From positions 215,290,652 to 215,354,651 of the forward strand of contig NC_084793.1 in the NCBI RefSeq assembly GCF_963169125.1: a stretch of DNA of 64,000 nucleotides, given 5' to 3'. Shown piece by piece: positions 46,501 through 58,419 of this stretch. The notes beneath the pieces are model-generated. The model was not told the origin of the DNA, searched no databases, and saw only the letters and a list, made by a program, of their open reading frames with translations. The translations under genes were made by a program, and so were the position numbers. Source of the DNA: Humulus lupulus. Lineage: Eukaryota > Streptophyta > Magnoliopsida > Rosales > Cannabaceae. Each line of letters begins with the position of its first letter. The first letter of the stretch is position 1.

Positions 46501-49500
46501 TTCTTTCAGCCTGTCAACTTCCTCCTTTAGTGCTTTCTTTCTATCCTCGTCCAGCTGTCTTCGCTTTTGTTGCTTCGGGGGAAATCTTTTGTCTATATTC
46601 AATGCGTGGCTCGCAACATTTGGGCTTATCCCCACCATGTCTGAGTGTGACCATGCGAAGACATCCTGGTTTTTCTTGAGAAAGCAAATTAATTGCTATT
46701 TTGCCTCGCCTTGGAGGTGTTTTCCGACCTTTACCTTATTCGAGGGTTCAGCTTCGTCGAGCTGAACTTCTTTGAGCTCTTCCAATGGTTCGAGGTCAAC
46801 TTTCTCCTCAATCCTTGGATCGATTTCCTCGTCAATTTCTAAAACCGTCCCATCTTTATTTTGTATGATAACGAGTGCTTGAGCGCTCGTTTGTTTCTTT
46901 CCCCTCAAAGAGATGCTGTAACACTCTCTCCCTGCCAATTGATCTCCTCTTAATGTTCCGACCCCGCTCGGAGTTGGGAACTTAAGGGCTAGATGCCTTA
47001 CAGATGAAACTGCCCCCAGCCCGACCAGGGTGGGTCTCCCGAGCAGTACATTGTAGGCAGATAGTAACTCTACTACCACGAACTCCATCATCTTGGTCAC
47101 CGAGACTGGATAGACTCCCAAGGTCACAGGGAGTTCGATGGACCCCATACAGGAGGTTCCTTCTCCAGAAAAGCCGTACAAAGTGGTTGCACAAGCCTTC
47201 AGGTCGTGAAGGGAGAGTCCCATTTTCTCTAGCGTTGCTTTATAAAGAATGTTAACTGAGCTCCCATTATCTATGAGAACTCGGCGCACTCTTTTGTTGG
47301 CAAGCTGCAGGGTGATGACTAATGGATCATGATGAGGGAACTGGACATGAGAGGCATCCTCCTCGGGGAAGGTTATAGGTTGAGTTTCAACTCTTTGGCT
47401 TTTTGGTGCCCTTGGTTCGGGTTCATAAGGAGACCCGTCCCCTGTCTTCAGCTCATTCACGTATCGCTTTTGAGCATTTCTACCCCCTCCTGCGAGATGA
47501 GGACCTCTTGAGATGGTTATTACGTCCTCTCCATCTATTGGCGGGGGCCTGTCTTCTTCCCGAGATCGGGAGTTATTATTCTGTGCCGCCGAAGGCGCGG
47601 CTATTCTCTGGCCTGCAGTAGTTTGCCCAATACTCTGGTTTTTGACATACTGCCGGAAATAACCTCTCGAGATCAACCCTTCGATCTTGTCCTTCAGCTG
47701 TCGGCACTCATCAGTTGTGTGTCCGGTGTCTCTATGGAACCGACAATATTTGCTAGAATCCCTCTTGGACTTTTGATTCCTCATTGGGTCCGGACGCCTG
47801 AAGGGGACCTGGTTTTCATTAGCCAGGTATATGTTTTCCCGAGGCTCGTTGAGCTCGGTGTGCACTTTATATACAGAGAAATACCTTTCTCCTTTCTTCT
47901 TCTTTCCTCCTTCAGCCTCGGGATTATTTCCCTCGCTCTTTTTCCTCTTGGAGGGATTCTCCGAGGTAGGCTATGGAGCTGCTGGGTCAGCCGAGATTGA
48001 GGCAGAGTTAATGTTTATCGTTGTAGTTTCGGTCTGCGAGGTCGCCTTGAGCGTCGACCTCGCCTCCTCTACATTGAAAAATCTCTGCGCCCGTTTGTTA
48101 AACTCGGTTATTGACCTCACCGGTTTCCCTTGCATGTCATCCCAAAGGGCGCTTCCGGGTAACACACCAGCTCGGATAGCCATCAGGTGCCCATTGTCAT
48201 CCACATCTCGAGCTCGGGCGACCTCTAGATTAAATCTTGTCAGGTAGCTTTTCAGTGTTTCGCCCGGCTGTTGTCGGACGTTAGTCAAAGTGGATGCCTC
48301 TGGTCTGACTCCCATCATAGCTCGGAACTGCTTCTTGAAGTCTCTAGACAACTGATCCCATGAAGTTATCGAGTGTCTCTTGTACTTTTCGAACCAACTC
48401 TTGGCAGGTCCGGCCAATGATGTTGGAAACAACATGCACCTGAGCTCGTAACCTACGTTACTAGCTCTCATAATAGTGTTGAATGTACTCAGGTGACTGC
48501 ATGGATCCGTTTTTCCTTCAAACGCTGGGACGTGAGGAATCCGGAACCCTTGAGGAAATTGAGTGTTAGAAATATGTGGAGCGAACGGCTCGAGCTCCTC
48601 GTCAGAGTCCTTATATCGACCATTCCCTCGTTCATTCTTTAATAGCCTAAAGGCTTTTTCGAGCTGATCGATCCTTTCTTGGACTGGGTCCTTAGGTGGT
48701 GTCTGGAATTGACAGTCATTGATCATGATCCCAGGCTCGCGTCTCCGTGAGGGATCTCTACGCCCATTTAGGTGATTCCTTAGGTCCGGATTTGTCTGAT
48801 CTCCCTTCCCCCTGCTCTGATTCAAATGATTCCGCAGGTCAGGACGATTCTTGTGACTTCCAGTATTTTTGCGACCTCGGTCGCGTTTACTGACGGACCT
48901 GGTCTCTCCGGACTCGTCACTGGTGAAACTCATTGATCGGTCATTTCATGATGGATTCTTCCCACGTCGCCACGTCTCCACAGTGCGAGACCGAGACGTC
49001 TGACTTCTCTCAGATGGTGCGCCTCTCCGCTCCCGGAATGTCTCCCTATTTTCTTGTCTTTCCCCTGTACGCCCTTGATCCTGATCTCGAACAGATTGAG
49101 CGTTTCTGCGGGGAGGTGAAGGATATCTTACGGGAGACGGAGGGAACCGTATAGGTGACGGTGGCGGACGCCCTTGCCTCGGCCTAGAGGGTCCAGAATT
49201 TGCCCGAGATGGGTCAGTCGCGTTTGGTGCACTACCAGGAACCTGAGTCCGAGCCTCGGCAGGGGCTCGGTTATTCTCAGTTCCTGCAGGCACTTCCACA
49301 GGTGGATTAGGCGGGACCCGAGCTCGGGTACTCCTTTGGGGCCTAGAAGGAGCAGATGGCTCTGCTGGTGCCGGAGGTTGAGTCGGCCTCCTTGTGGCAA
49401 CATCTTTCCGTGGACGTCCACGGGGCCTCCGGGGAGGAACATGCACGTCCCTCGGAGGAGGGACTTGGTTTTCGCGCGGAGGCGGGGGCTGAGCCACCTG

Positions 49501-49761
49501 CGCCTCTACGGCCATCCTAGTCAACTCCTCATTCCGTTTGTTGGCTTCTGCCAACAGCTGTTTCAATTGCCGATTTTCTAGTTCTACAATAGGAACATGA
49601 CGTTCAGGATTGTAGTACATGTCCTCATCCCTTGGTTGTAGAGGTGGTCCCCGGGAATCAGAGGACCCACTTCTTTCATCAGCATCCGGGTTCTCCATTG
49701 GTTGTTTTCCAGGACGCCTTGGGTAATTTTCTTCAGGAGTGTTCTGATTGTTTGCGGCCAT
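43564..49761 (-). pseudogene. Tat gag-pol polyprotein, single frame with five nonsense codons
   Basis: 2,066 codons in one unbroken frame from ATG 49761, only 48 nt from the 5' LTR, to TAG 43564-43566. Premature stops: TGA 48946-48948, TAG 47971-47973, 46696-46698, 45397-45399 and 43684-43686. Order: Pro-rich Gag N-terminus; capsid (Retrotrans_gag, about residues 350-500); CxxH-type knuckle (YCRFHRDTGHTTDEC) near 673; protease (LIDNGSS) near 830; RT with VYVDDMLVKS near 1220; RNase H (LYVDGSS, NNEAEYEAL, YSDSQL) from about 1497; integrase with HHCC, then IDLIGSLP, SDNGTQF and NGQVEAVNK. No frameshifts. Inactive through point mutations only. Confidence 0.93.
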
Positions 49762-49809
49762 GAATCTCTCAGGGATGACTGCTTAAGGCTCTCAATGAAA
49801 GCACCAAAC
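49762..49809 (-). promoter_or_regulatory. Tat leader and primer-binding region
   Basis: Only 48 nt separate the 5' LTR from the gag ATG. Read on minus, it starts TTTGGTGCTTTCATTGAGAG, which is where the primer-binding site must lie; I cannot name the tRNA with certainty. Such a short leader leaves little room for a packaging signal outside gag. Confidence 0.5.
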
Positions 49810-50602
49810 TATTGACGCCGTTTTTCGTCAACAGATAAAAGAAGAGCACAAAAACAATGAATAACGATGGCCAAACGAAATAAACAAATCAAGCACACGA
49901 TTTTTTACGTGGTTCAGCAGTTAAATCTGCCTAGTCCACGAGTCTCTGTTATTAATCTTAAGATTATCTCTGAAAAATTCTTTAGCATGAATTCTCCAGA
50001 GTTTTCTCTCAAGGATCAGAATTTCGGTCCATTACAATGGTGCATGGCTTCTCTATTTATAGAGAAGGATGCAGAATACTATCCCACATAGTTTGGGTAG
50101 TTACTCTTTTGTGAATAAAATAAATGGCTTTAAATGCCTTTAATCAGATAAAAAAGGAAACGTCCCTGAAGACCAGGAAACGCATAACTGACTAAATAAT
50201 ATCCCACGATTCTTGGGGATTTACATCAATAAATGAGGATTACATCTCATGTTTACAATACTTGTAGATATTCAAGGTGGTTATAGCGTATCTCCAAGGC
50301 TTTAGCATCTCAGGTTTCACGTCATTGTGCGAGCCACTGACATCTCCCGAGCTGACATTGCTTTCGAGATAGTACATCGAGCTCAAGACCCCTGCTCCGA
50401 AGTTGTTCCTGAAGATGAGGGTGTTCTCAGAGCTACCTTTCGAGATCGAGATCATTTCGAGGTCACCACATTCGAGATCATATATCGTACTTTGCAGACT
50501 CGATATACCATCCTGGAGCATACCCCAATCCTTGCGAGACCATTTGTAGCGGACTCAGCTTTCGAGGTCACATTCACTATGGCTCGAAATCTGGGTATAA
50601 CA
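49810..50602 (-). repeat. Tat 5' LTR
   Basis: 793 bp, nearly identical to 37972-38764. Its inner terminal dinucleotide is mutated (plus-strand TATTGACG versus TGTTGACG in the other LTR). TATA-like CTATTTATAG at 50053-50062. Confidence 0.92.
50053..50062 (-). promoter_or_regulatory. TATA box of Tat LTR (5' copy)
   Basis: CTATAAATAG on the minus strand, identical to the copy in the 3' LTR. This is the one positioned to drive genomic RNA. Confidence 0.6.
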
Positions 50603-50607
50603 ACTAT

Positions 50608-52326
50608 GGTTTCCCCAAAAAAATTAAACAAATTAAATTTAAAAAAAAACCAAAGTCCTATAATTTCCTATTAATTCTAAAGTGTCACATTGAAACAAAT
50701 TCGATTAATTTAGAATTAATTTGTTGCTAATCAATATTTAGGTTTAACTAATATAATGAACCTATATAATTTAGTCTAACTCAGATAAATGGGCCTTAAC
50801 AATTAGGCTTGTATGAAGGAGGGCTGGGTCCAGTATGTCGTTTCCACAAGAGAGGAATTTAAACTTTACATTTTCTAATGGGCCCAAATAAAACCTATCA
50901 TTTTATGAATATTTTATTTAGCAAAATCCATATATCTAACAAACATATGGGCCACTATATGCATCTAAGCTCAATTGCAAAAATGCCACATATAGTGCAA
51001 ACAGACATGTTATAATTGGATGGGCCTAATCATGTTACTATATGAGCAATTCTATGAATTTATGCAAAAATACCACAATTAATTTCATTTGAAAAAATAC
51101 CAAAATTAATTATCTAGAATTTTTCAAAAAATTCAAATTAATTAAATTTTTACAAAAAATAAGTCAATTTAAATGAAATTTATTAACAATTAACAATAGT
51201 TAATTTAAATTTCATTTATCAACAATCAACTTGACTTTAGGTTAATTTGAAAAAAATATTAATTTAATTTAAATAGGATTTATCAACAATTAACCAAAGT
51301 TAATTTAAATCCCATTTATTAAAAAAAATATTTTATTAATTGGCTGAAAAAATGATATTTTTCAAAATTTAACCAATTTTAAATTTTAAAATCAATATCT
51401 TAACTATTTTCCAAAAATATCTTGTGTTGTTATAACTATTAGCTAATATTTTAACCATTAAAAAATAAAATAAAATATAAATAGTTATAACAATCCTAAA
51501 ATATCTCAAAATAGTTAAACAAATTTAAATATCCATAAAAATATCTAACTAACAATATTCAAATTTCAAATAATTTAAATATTAAAAACTATAGAATAAA
51601 AAGATATTTATATTTTCAAATAAAGATCTAATAAAAATATCAAGAATTTAAATAAAAATATCTTAAATATCTGATGTCATAATTCTAATATTTTAATATA
51701 TTAAAAGATTTAAAATTAAATTGTTAGTCTATTTTTAAATTTGAATTTGAATGTTTGTAGAAAATATCTAATTATTTAAATCCCAACTAACACAAATATC
51801 TTATTTAAAAAAAAATTAAATGATAAAACAAAAAAAAAAGATATTTTTAGTTTTGATAATAAATAATGTATTTTCACAATTTTAATTTTTTTTATTTCTC
51901 AAAAAAAAAAAAAATCTGGATGAATAGTACCCTTTCGGGTACTGTTCACCTGAGTGCATGGTGGCTTGGCAGCTGGGCTTGCGCGCACGGGGCACGGGGT
52001 GCACGCATAAGGTGGGCGCGCAGAGGCATGCGCGCGCGCATGGCAGCTAGAAGAAAAAATTTTCAGAAATTTTTTGTGTGCAATTTTTCAAACCAAAACC
52101 ATTTTCTAATTAATTTTTTAACATGTTTTACATAAAATAAAGCATATATAAAAATTAATAGCATAGAAAACACAACAAAATAACCTAAAAATTGCTAAAA
52201 TTCACATAAAATCAATATGCTTCATAAAAACATGAAAACCATCCAATTATTCAAACATATCAAATTATCCAATTTTAAACATGTTCATGCATGGAAATAA
52301 AGATTACCAAAGACTCTGAGGTCAGT
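50608..52326 (-). other. Leader of minus copia (part), PBS and AT-rich DNA
   Basis: Part of the 5' untranslated leader between the 5' LTR and Gag; the rest is 37377-37971 beyond the Tat insertion (about 2.3 kb in all, matching the 2.34-kb leader of the plus copy). On minus it starts ACTGACCTCAGAGTC, a decayed form of the PBS-like sequence of the other copy. Non-coding. Confidence 0.75.
51925..52052 (-). repeat. GC-rich palindromic-word cassette (GCGCGC type)
   Basis: Contains GCGCGCACGGGGCACGGGG, GGGCGCGCAGAGGCATGCGC, a run of alternating CG/GC and, at one end, the inverted repeat AGTACCC-TTTC-GGGTACT. It lies 277-402 bp from the LTR, the same slot as the CCGCGG-type cassette at 26163-26297 in the sister copy. 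Flanking sequence is homologous, for example 'gtaaaacatg...gaaaaatt' (minus sense). Confidence 0.8.
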
Positions 52327-54179
52327 TGTTGGATTAAACTTTTACAGGATCTTTATCTATTTTCATGTATATCTAAATTAAACAAATTAATACGAGATAG
52401 TCTAAAACTTGTTTCTAAAATTAAATTCAAAGAGAAACAATGAATAGAATACTTACAGTATATGCAGCGGAATGAAAGAGTCATTCCTTCAGTTTCTCTA
52501 ACTCTTGTATCCTCTCTGTCGCAGAGTATTATCAAGAAACTGAACCGATCTTCTATTTTCTTCACAACCTTCCAATGTATCCTTAGAATCACCTAGACTA
52601 GTGTGGGTGATTCTCAACACATGAGATAGATATAGAGAAGAAGAAGAGAAAATAATCAAAGAGGCTTAGAAAATGACTTGTGTTTAGAGAGAATCTAAAA
52701 CTATTTGAAAATCTGACTTGTGACTTATTCTTTGACTTCTCTCCAAGCACTCATTTTATAGACTCAATTAGGCCATTTAATTTAATTAAAAAATTAATAA
52801 AATAATAGCCATTTTAAAGCCCTAGGTCGAAATTATCATGGGCTTTAGGTCCGTGAAATTTCCTATTTGATTATAAGCCCATTTGACTTAAAAACAAGGT
52901 CTGTATTATTTTCTATTGATTTAATTAATTAAATAATTATTTAAATCCTTTATCAAATTAATTATTTATAATTTGAACCTTTGATTTAAATTTATTTATT
53001 AATTTAGATACCAATTTATCTTAATTAATAAATTTGCCATAATTTCTCTTTTCTTCTCAAAATTACACAACTCTGTGAAACTATCCAAAATTGACCTGGT
53101 CAACTTTGATAATTCTAATTGATTATTAAATCAATTAATTTAGACTATCTAGATGATTTTATCCAAGGTACAATGGGGACCATGGGCCTATGAAATTAAG
53201 CTCCAATAAGTTATCATAAATCTAACAAATAAATTTACTAACTTATTAATTCCTCGTGACTCCAATATAGACTCGGAATTGCACTCTTGAATTCATAGAA
53301 GACTCTATAACAAATATATATATGCTATTAATTATCCATTGTTACAACCATAATTGTCACTCAATCCTCTATAGACGGTCTACAATGAGATAGGACTAAA
53401 ATACCGTTTTACCCCTCATTGTATTTTATCCTTAAAACACTTAGTTCCTTGTAAATGATATTTCAGTAAACTAATTTAATTACTGAAATGAGATCTCTAT
53501 CATTTCACACCTTAAACCAAACTAAAAGGAAATCATCGTTTCACTTCTTCATCAAAAGCTATAGATGTTCATATCTATGATTAACACTCCCACTCAATTA
53601 TACTACTGAGTTCCCAAGATGTAAGTATGGGCTAGTCCGTAGGGTAAGCTGGTAACGAACAAGTCAAAGAACTCAAATAATACAATCAGTTAGAATACTA
53701 ACCACTCAGAATTGAGTTTGAATTGACCCATGGTCAACTATATGATATGACTAGAATAGATAATAACGGTATGTTTACTTATCTTATCTACTGTTAATAT
53801 CGGTCTAGTCCGATGTAACAAATACATCCGATCTTATCTACTTTGCTAATGTTCTGGAAAGAACATAACACTGTAATGTGTAAGTATATCATATCGTAGA
53901 TTGGCAAGTCAGTGTAAATCCTGTGCACTGACTAATCTTAGGACTAATTTATTTTGAACATATAATCATATTTATATTCCACTGTGATTACGTCACTATA
54001 AATAAGATTAGCTATATGCTCAGGATTTAATAGAAGTTTATATTAAACAAATAATCATGAAAATAAAACATGTGAGCAAAGTGATTAACCAAGTCTAAAA
54101 AATGATTTCTATTCTTTTATTGATAATAAAATGAGATTACAAAGAATTTAGGTTTTAATTAGGGAATAAAACCCCAACA
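52327..54179 (-). repeat. 5' LTR of minus copia
   Basis: 1,853 bp, TGTTGG...CCAACA, bounded on the right by the TSD GCAAT (54180-54184). Close match to 31433-33280. Confidence 0.9.
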
Positions 54180-54868
54180 GCAATGAGAAAAGTTCCTTAC
54201 GCATCTACAGTTGGAAGTCTGATGTATGCTATGTTGTGTACTAGACCAGATATCTGCTATGCAGTGGGAGCAGTGAGCAGGTATCAGTCAAACCCTGGAC
54301 CTGAACATTGGATAGCAGTTAAGCAATTCTTGAAGTATTTAAGGCGAACTAGGGATTATATGTTAGTCTACAAGGGTGGTGTTCTGAACCCTGTAGGCTA
54401 CACCGATTCAAATTTTCAGACTGATGTTGATGACAGGAAGTCTGCTTCTAGAATGGTGTTTACTCTTGGGGGTGGAGCTGTGATATGGAGAAGCATAAAA
54501 CAATTTGCGATCGCAAATTCCACCATGGAGGCTGAATACATAACTGTGTTAGAAGCAGCTAAGAAAATAGTCTGGCTAAAGAAGTTTTATTGAGATCTTG
54601 GTATCATTCCAGAAATGGATAATCCACTTGTGTTGTTTTGTGACAACACATGAGCGATAGCCAACTAGAAAAAACCTCAAAGTCACAAGAGGAGTATGCA
54701 TATAGAAAGGAAGTATCACATAATTTGCGAATATGTGGCCGGGGGAGATGTGAAGGTTATGAAGATTGCATCTGAAGACAATCTTGCAGATTCGTTTACG
54801 AAGACTTTGCCAGAAGCTACATTTGATAAGCATATCAAGGAAATATGATTAGTAGAATTAAGGCATTA
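54180..54868 (+). pseudogene. + copia RNase H, continuation after insertion
   Basis: Resumes the plus copia polyprotein exactly where 31427 stops, after the duplicated GCAAT. RNase H order D (GYTDSN), E (STMEAEY), D (LFCDN) is recognisable, but stops occur at about 54591, 54651, 54667 and 54848. Ends TAG 54866-54868, followed by the polypurine AAGTGGGAGTT and the 3' LTR. Confidence 0.88.
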
Positions 54869-54893
54869 GTTTCAATTAGTGCAAGTGGGAGTT

Positions 54894-56776
54894 TGTTGGG
54901 TTTTATGCCCTAATTAAAACCCAATTTCTTAGTAATCTCATTTTATTACGAATAAAAGAATAGAAATCAAATTTTGACTTGGTCAATCACTTTGCTCACA
55001 TGTTTTATTTTCATGATTATTTGTTTAATATAAAATTCTATTAAATTCCGAGCATATAGGTAATCATATTTATAGTGACGTAATCATAGTGGAATATAAA
55101 TATGATTATATGTTCAAAATAAGTTAGTCCTAAGATTGGTCAGTGCAGAGGATTTACACTGACTTACCAATCTACGATACGAACTACTTACACATCGCAG
55201 TGTTATGTTCTTTCTAGAACATTAGCAAAGTAGATAAGATCAGATGTATTTGTTACATCGGACTAGACCGATATTGACAGTAGAAAGGATAAGTAAACAT
55301 ATCGTTATTATCTATTATAGTCATATCATATAGTTTACCATATGTCAATTCAATCTCAATTCTGAGTGGTTAGTATTCTAACTGATTGGATTATTTGAGT
55401 TCTTTGACTTGTTCGTTACCAGCTTACCCTACGTACAAGCCCATAGTTACATTTTGGGAACTCGATAGTATAATTGAGTGGGAGTGTTAATAATAGATAT
55501 GAACATCTATAGCTTCTGATGAAGAAGTGAAACGATGGTTCCTTTTAGTTTGGTTCAAGGTGCTAAATGATAGAGATCTCATTTCGGTAATTAATATTAG
55601 TTTACTGAAATATCATTTACAAGGAACTAAGTGTTTTAAGGATAAAATACAATGGGGGGGGGGGGGGGGGAGGGTGTAAAACAGTATTTTAGTCCCATCT
55701 CATTGTAGACAGTCTATAGAGGGTTGAGTGACAAATTATGGTTGTAACAATGGATAATTAATAACGTATCTATATTTCTTATAGAGCGTTCTATGAATTC
55801 TAGAGTGCAATTCCGAGTCTTCAGTGGAGTCAAGAGGAATTAATAAATTGGTAAATTTAGTTGTTAAATTTATGATAGCTTATTGGAGCTTAATTTCATA
55901 GGCCCATGGTCCCCACTGTACCTTGGATAAAGTCTTCTAGATAGTCTCAATTAATTTATTTAATTATCAATTAGAATTATCAAAGTTGACCAGGTCAATT
56001 TTGGATAGTTTCACAGAGTTATACAATTTAGAGAAGAAAAGAGATTTTAGGGCACATTTATTAATTAAGACAAATTGGTGTCTATATTAATAAATAAGTT
56101 TAATTCATAAATAATTAATTTGATAAAGGATTTAAATAATTATTTAATTAATTAATCAATAGAAAATAATACATGCCTTGATTTTAAGTCCAACGGGCTT
56201 ATAATTAAATGAGAAATTTAATGGACCTAAAACCCATGAGAATATCGACCATTAGGCTGATATTATCTATTATTTTATTTATTTTTTTTAATTAAATTAA
56301 ATGACCTAATTGAGCCTATAAAATGAATGCTAAGTGAGAGTTGAAAACATAAAGACTATCTGACAAAAAATCAGAAGATCTATTCTTGATGCTCTAGGTT
56401 TTAGATTCTCTTTACAACATAAGTCATTTTCTAAGCCTCACTTTTTCTCTTCTATTCTTCTTCTCTTTGTATCTACTCATGTGTTGAGAATTGTCAACTC
56501 TATAGTCTAGGTGGTTCTAAGTATAATTTGGAAGGTTGTGAAGAAAATTTAAGAACAGTTCAATTTCTTGGTTATACCCTGCGACAGAAAGGATACAAGG
56601 GTTAGAGAAACTGTACGAAAGACTTAATCATTCCGCTGCACAATAATGTAAGTGTTCTTATCATTATCTCTGTATGAATTCAATTTTAGAAATATGTTCT
56701 AGATTGTCTCATATTAATTTGTTTAATATAAGATTTACATGCAAATAAACAAGATCATGTATAAGTTTTCCCAACA
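54894..56776 (+). repeat. 3' LTR of + copia
   Basis: 1,883 bp, TGTTGGG...CCCAACA, followed by the TSD AGATT. It is uninterrupted, so it serves as the empty-site reference for the solo LTR insertion in the 5' LTR. Confidence 0.92.
55654..55670 (+). repeat. Poly-G run (17 G)
   Basis: The other copies of this LTR have a short 'tgaggggtaaaa' here. In this copy the G run has grown to 17, followed by AGGGTGTAAAA. This could be slippage or an assembly or base-call problem. Confidence 0.9.
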
Positions 56777-56781
56777 AGATT

Positions 56782-56858
56782 AAGTAATAAAAAAATAACA
56801 TGTTTTCTTTTTACATATAAATGATAATTTTTTTTAATAAAATTAAGATTATGGATTG

Positions 56859-56898
<40 letters not shown>

Positions 56899-57440
56899 TG
56901 ATGATATTTTATAACACTTGAATTTATATTAATATATTATTTAATATCTAGTTTTGTATTAAATATTATTATAATAATTATATTTTATAATATTTGAATT
57001 TATAGTAATACAATTACTAAATTTTTATTTTATCGAAATTTTATAAAAATTAGGATTATGTATTATATATTATTGTAATAATAATATTTTATAACATTTA
57101 AATTTATATGAATATAATTATTAAATATCTAATCTTAAATTAAAAATTATTATAATAATGACATTTTAATTTATATTAATATAATTATTAAATATCTATT
57201 ATTGTATTAAATATTATTATAATAATGATATTATATAATAGTTGAATTTATATAAATATAATTACTAAATATTTATTCTACCAAATTTTTTATAAAAATT
57301 AGGATTATATATTATATATCATTATAATAATGATATTTATAACATTTGAGTTCATATTAATATAATTATTAAATATCTAGTCTTGTATTAAATATTATTA
57401 TGATAATGATATTTTTTAATATTTTAATTTATATTAATAT
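56782..57440 (-). mobile_element. Helitron-like AT-rich internal repeats, fragment
   Basis: The reverse complement matches the interior of Helitron-like element A (for example minus-strand 'cataatcttaattttta...aaaattatcatttat' near 56800-56860). Degenerate repeats containing 'attaaatatctagt...gtattaaatattatta' recur at about 56950, 57125, 57190 and 57370. An (AAT)n microsatellite lies at about 56861-56897. Neither Helitron end is present: the copia TSD bounds one side and Tat copy 2 the other. Confidence 0.6.
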
Positions 57441-58118
57441 TGTTGACGCGGTTTTTCGCCAACAATAGATTTAGAAATCTAATAAGAGTATTAGTGCTTA
57501 TTTGCAAACCGTAATGAACTTATATGAACCATTTCTTACACACACAATTTTACGTGGTTCAGTGGTTAAAATCAACCTAGTCCATGAGATAATATTATTA
57601 CTCTCTCACAATTTCTGCAGAGTTTCAGTATTACAAAAAGGCAGTCCCCTTTCCTATCCATTATCCCTGATATTTATAGTGGAATTTCCTAGACAAATTT
57701 GGGTAACCGTGTGCATAAATTTGGTAAACATTTAATAAAGATAATTCCCATTTACATAGGGATAGGATTGCCTAACAGAATATAATCCTGTTATCTCGGA
57801 CAATAAATGTGCAATACAGTCTGGACAATAATGAGCGTATAGAGTGCCTTCGAATCTATCGAGATCCTTCAGTATGCGTCATGACCAGGTTTCCATGAGC
57901 TGAACATATTCAGAAATCCAACCACTACATGTCTCGAACTGGACCGTCATCCTAAAAGGCGACCTGCAAATTACCTGAATGTCGTGCTGCCAAGTCCTAA
58001 TTCGAGCTACTCACATCACCATTAGCTAGATGTTCTACTCATCTGCTTTTTCCATATATTCATCTGCCAAATGTACCCCTAGCTGAGCGATTAAACTCGT
58101 GCTAATTTTTAGGGTACA
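57441..58118 (-). repeat. 3' LTR of Tat copy 2
   Basis: About 678 bp, from TGTTGACG to ...GGGTACA, parallel to TGTTGACG...GGTATAACA of copy 1. TATA-like ATATTTATAG at 57670-57679 (minus sense CTATAAATAT). Confidence 0.75.
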
Positions 58119-58389
58119 AAATTTTCTCCCCAAGCTCCTGCTCGTGCTTGACGTCATTTACTTTCTGACACACACAGTAGGGACTTTTAAGATTCTGTCA
58201 TGTAAAATCATGCCTGCCTACTACTCGAGTGTGGAACACGTGGCTGTTTGTAATTGACGTCTGTTCGGGTTTCGAGGACTGTGACAACTGCCCTGTCAAC
58301 TTTTTGCCCCTGCACGAGTCATTTAATCTTGGCCTTTGGATCTCGAGCTAACCCAACCGGATGACCCAAATTAATTCCCAAAGTTTACA

Positions 58390-58397
58390 TATAAATA
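58390..58397 (+). promoter_or_regulatory. TATA box of antisense gene, Tat copy 2
   Basis: TATAAATA followed by AGGGAG and a leader-like stretch, 272 bp from the LTR edge. It matches the position of the TATA box in copy 1 (264 bp). Confidence 0.55.
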
Positions 58398-58419
58398 GGG
58401 AGATCATATCTGAACCTTA

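Larger units (their letters stand above)
37972..50602 (-). mobile_element. Tat-lineage Ty3/gypsy retrotransposon with antisense gene
   Basis: 12.6 kb, TSD ACTAT (37967-37971 and 50603-50607). LTRs of 793 bp each (37972-38764 and 49810-50602) differ by about ten bases by eye, so it is young. The gag-pol order gag-PR-RT-RNase H-INT on the minus strand (49761-43564) is typical of Ty3/gypsy. The long extra region between pol and the 3' LTR, the TGTTGACG-type LTR end and the extra ORF on the opposite strand point to the Tat group. The plus copia shows the empty target site near 27640-27665. PPT (read on minus) AGGGGGCAAGA lies next to 38764. Confidence 0.93.
31433..54179 (-). mobile_element. Ty1/copia retrotransposon, minus strand, inserted in its own family
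   Basis: TSD GCAAT on both sides (31428-31432 and 54180-54184). LTRs 31433-33280 (3') and 52327-54179 (5'), about 1.85 kb, closely similar. The family is the same as the host copia (same LTR termini, leader and polyprotein). It lies in the opposite orientation within the RT/RNase H junction. Its own polyprotein shows the uninterrupted target sequence (EEEDAMRKVPYAS, near 33990). A Tat element at 37972-50602 interrupts its leader. Confidence 0.93.
10864..56776 (+). mobile_element. Ty1/copia retrotransposon, + strand, with nested insertions
   Basis: The outer element of the nest. The 5-bp duplication AGATT flanks it (10859-10863 and 56777-56781). LTRs run TGTTGG...CCAACA: 5' LTR 10864-25887 (about 1.88 kb without insertions) and 3' LTR 54894-56776 (1,883 bp). 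Just after the 5' LTR is a PBS-like ATTGGCCTCAGAGCC, related to the initiator-Met PBS of plant copia elements. A polypurine AAGTGGGAGTT precedes the 3' LTR. The gag-PR-INT-RT order before the insertion and RNase H after it is the copia order. The reading frame is decayed. Removing the nested insertions leaves about 10 kb. Confidence 0.92.
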
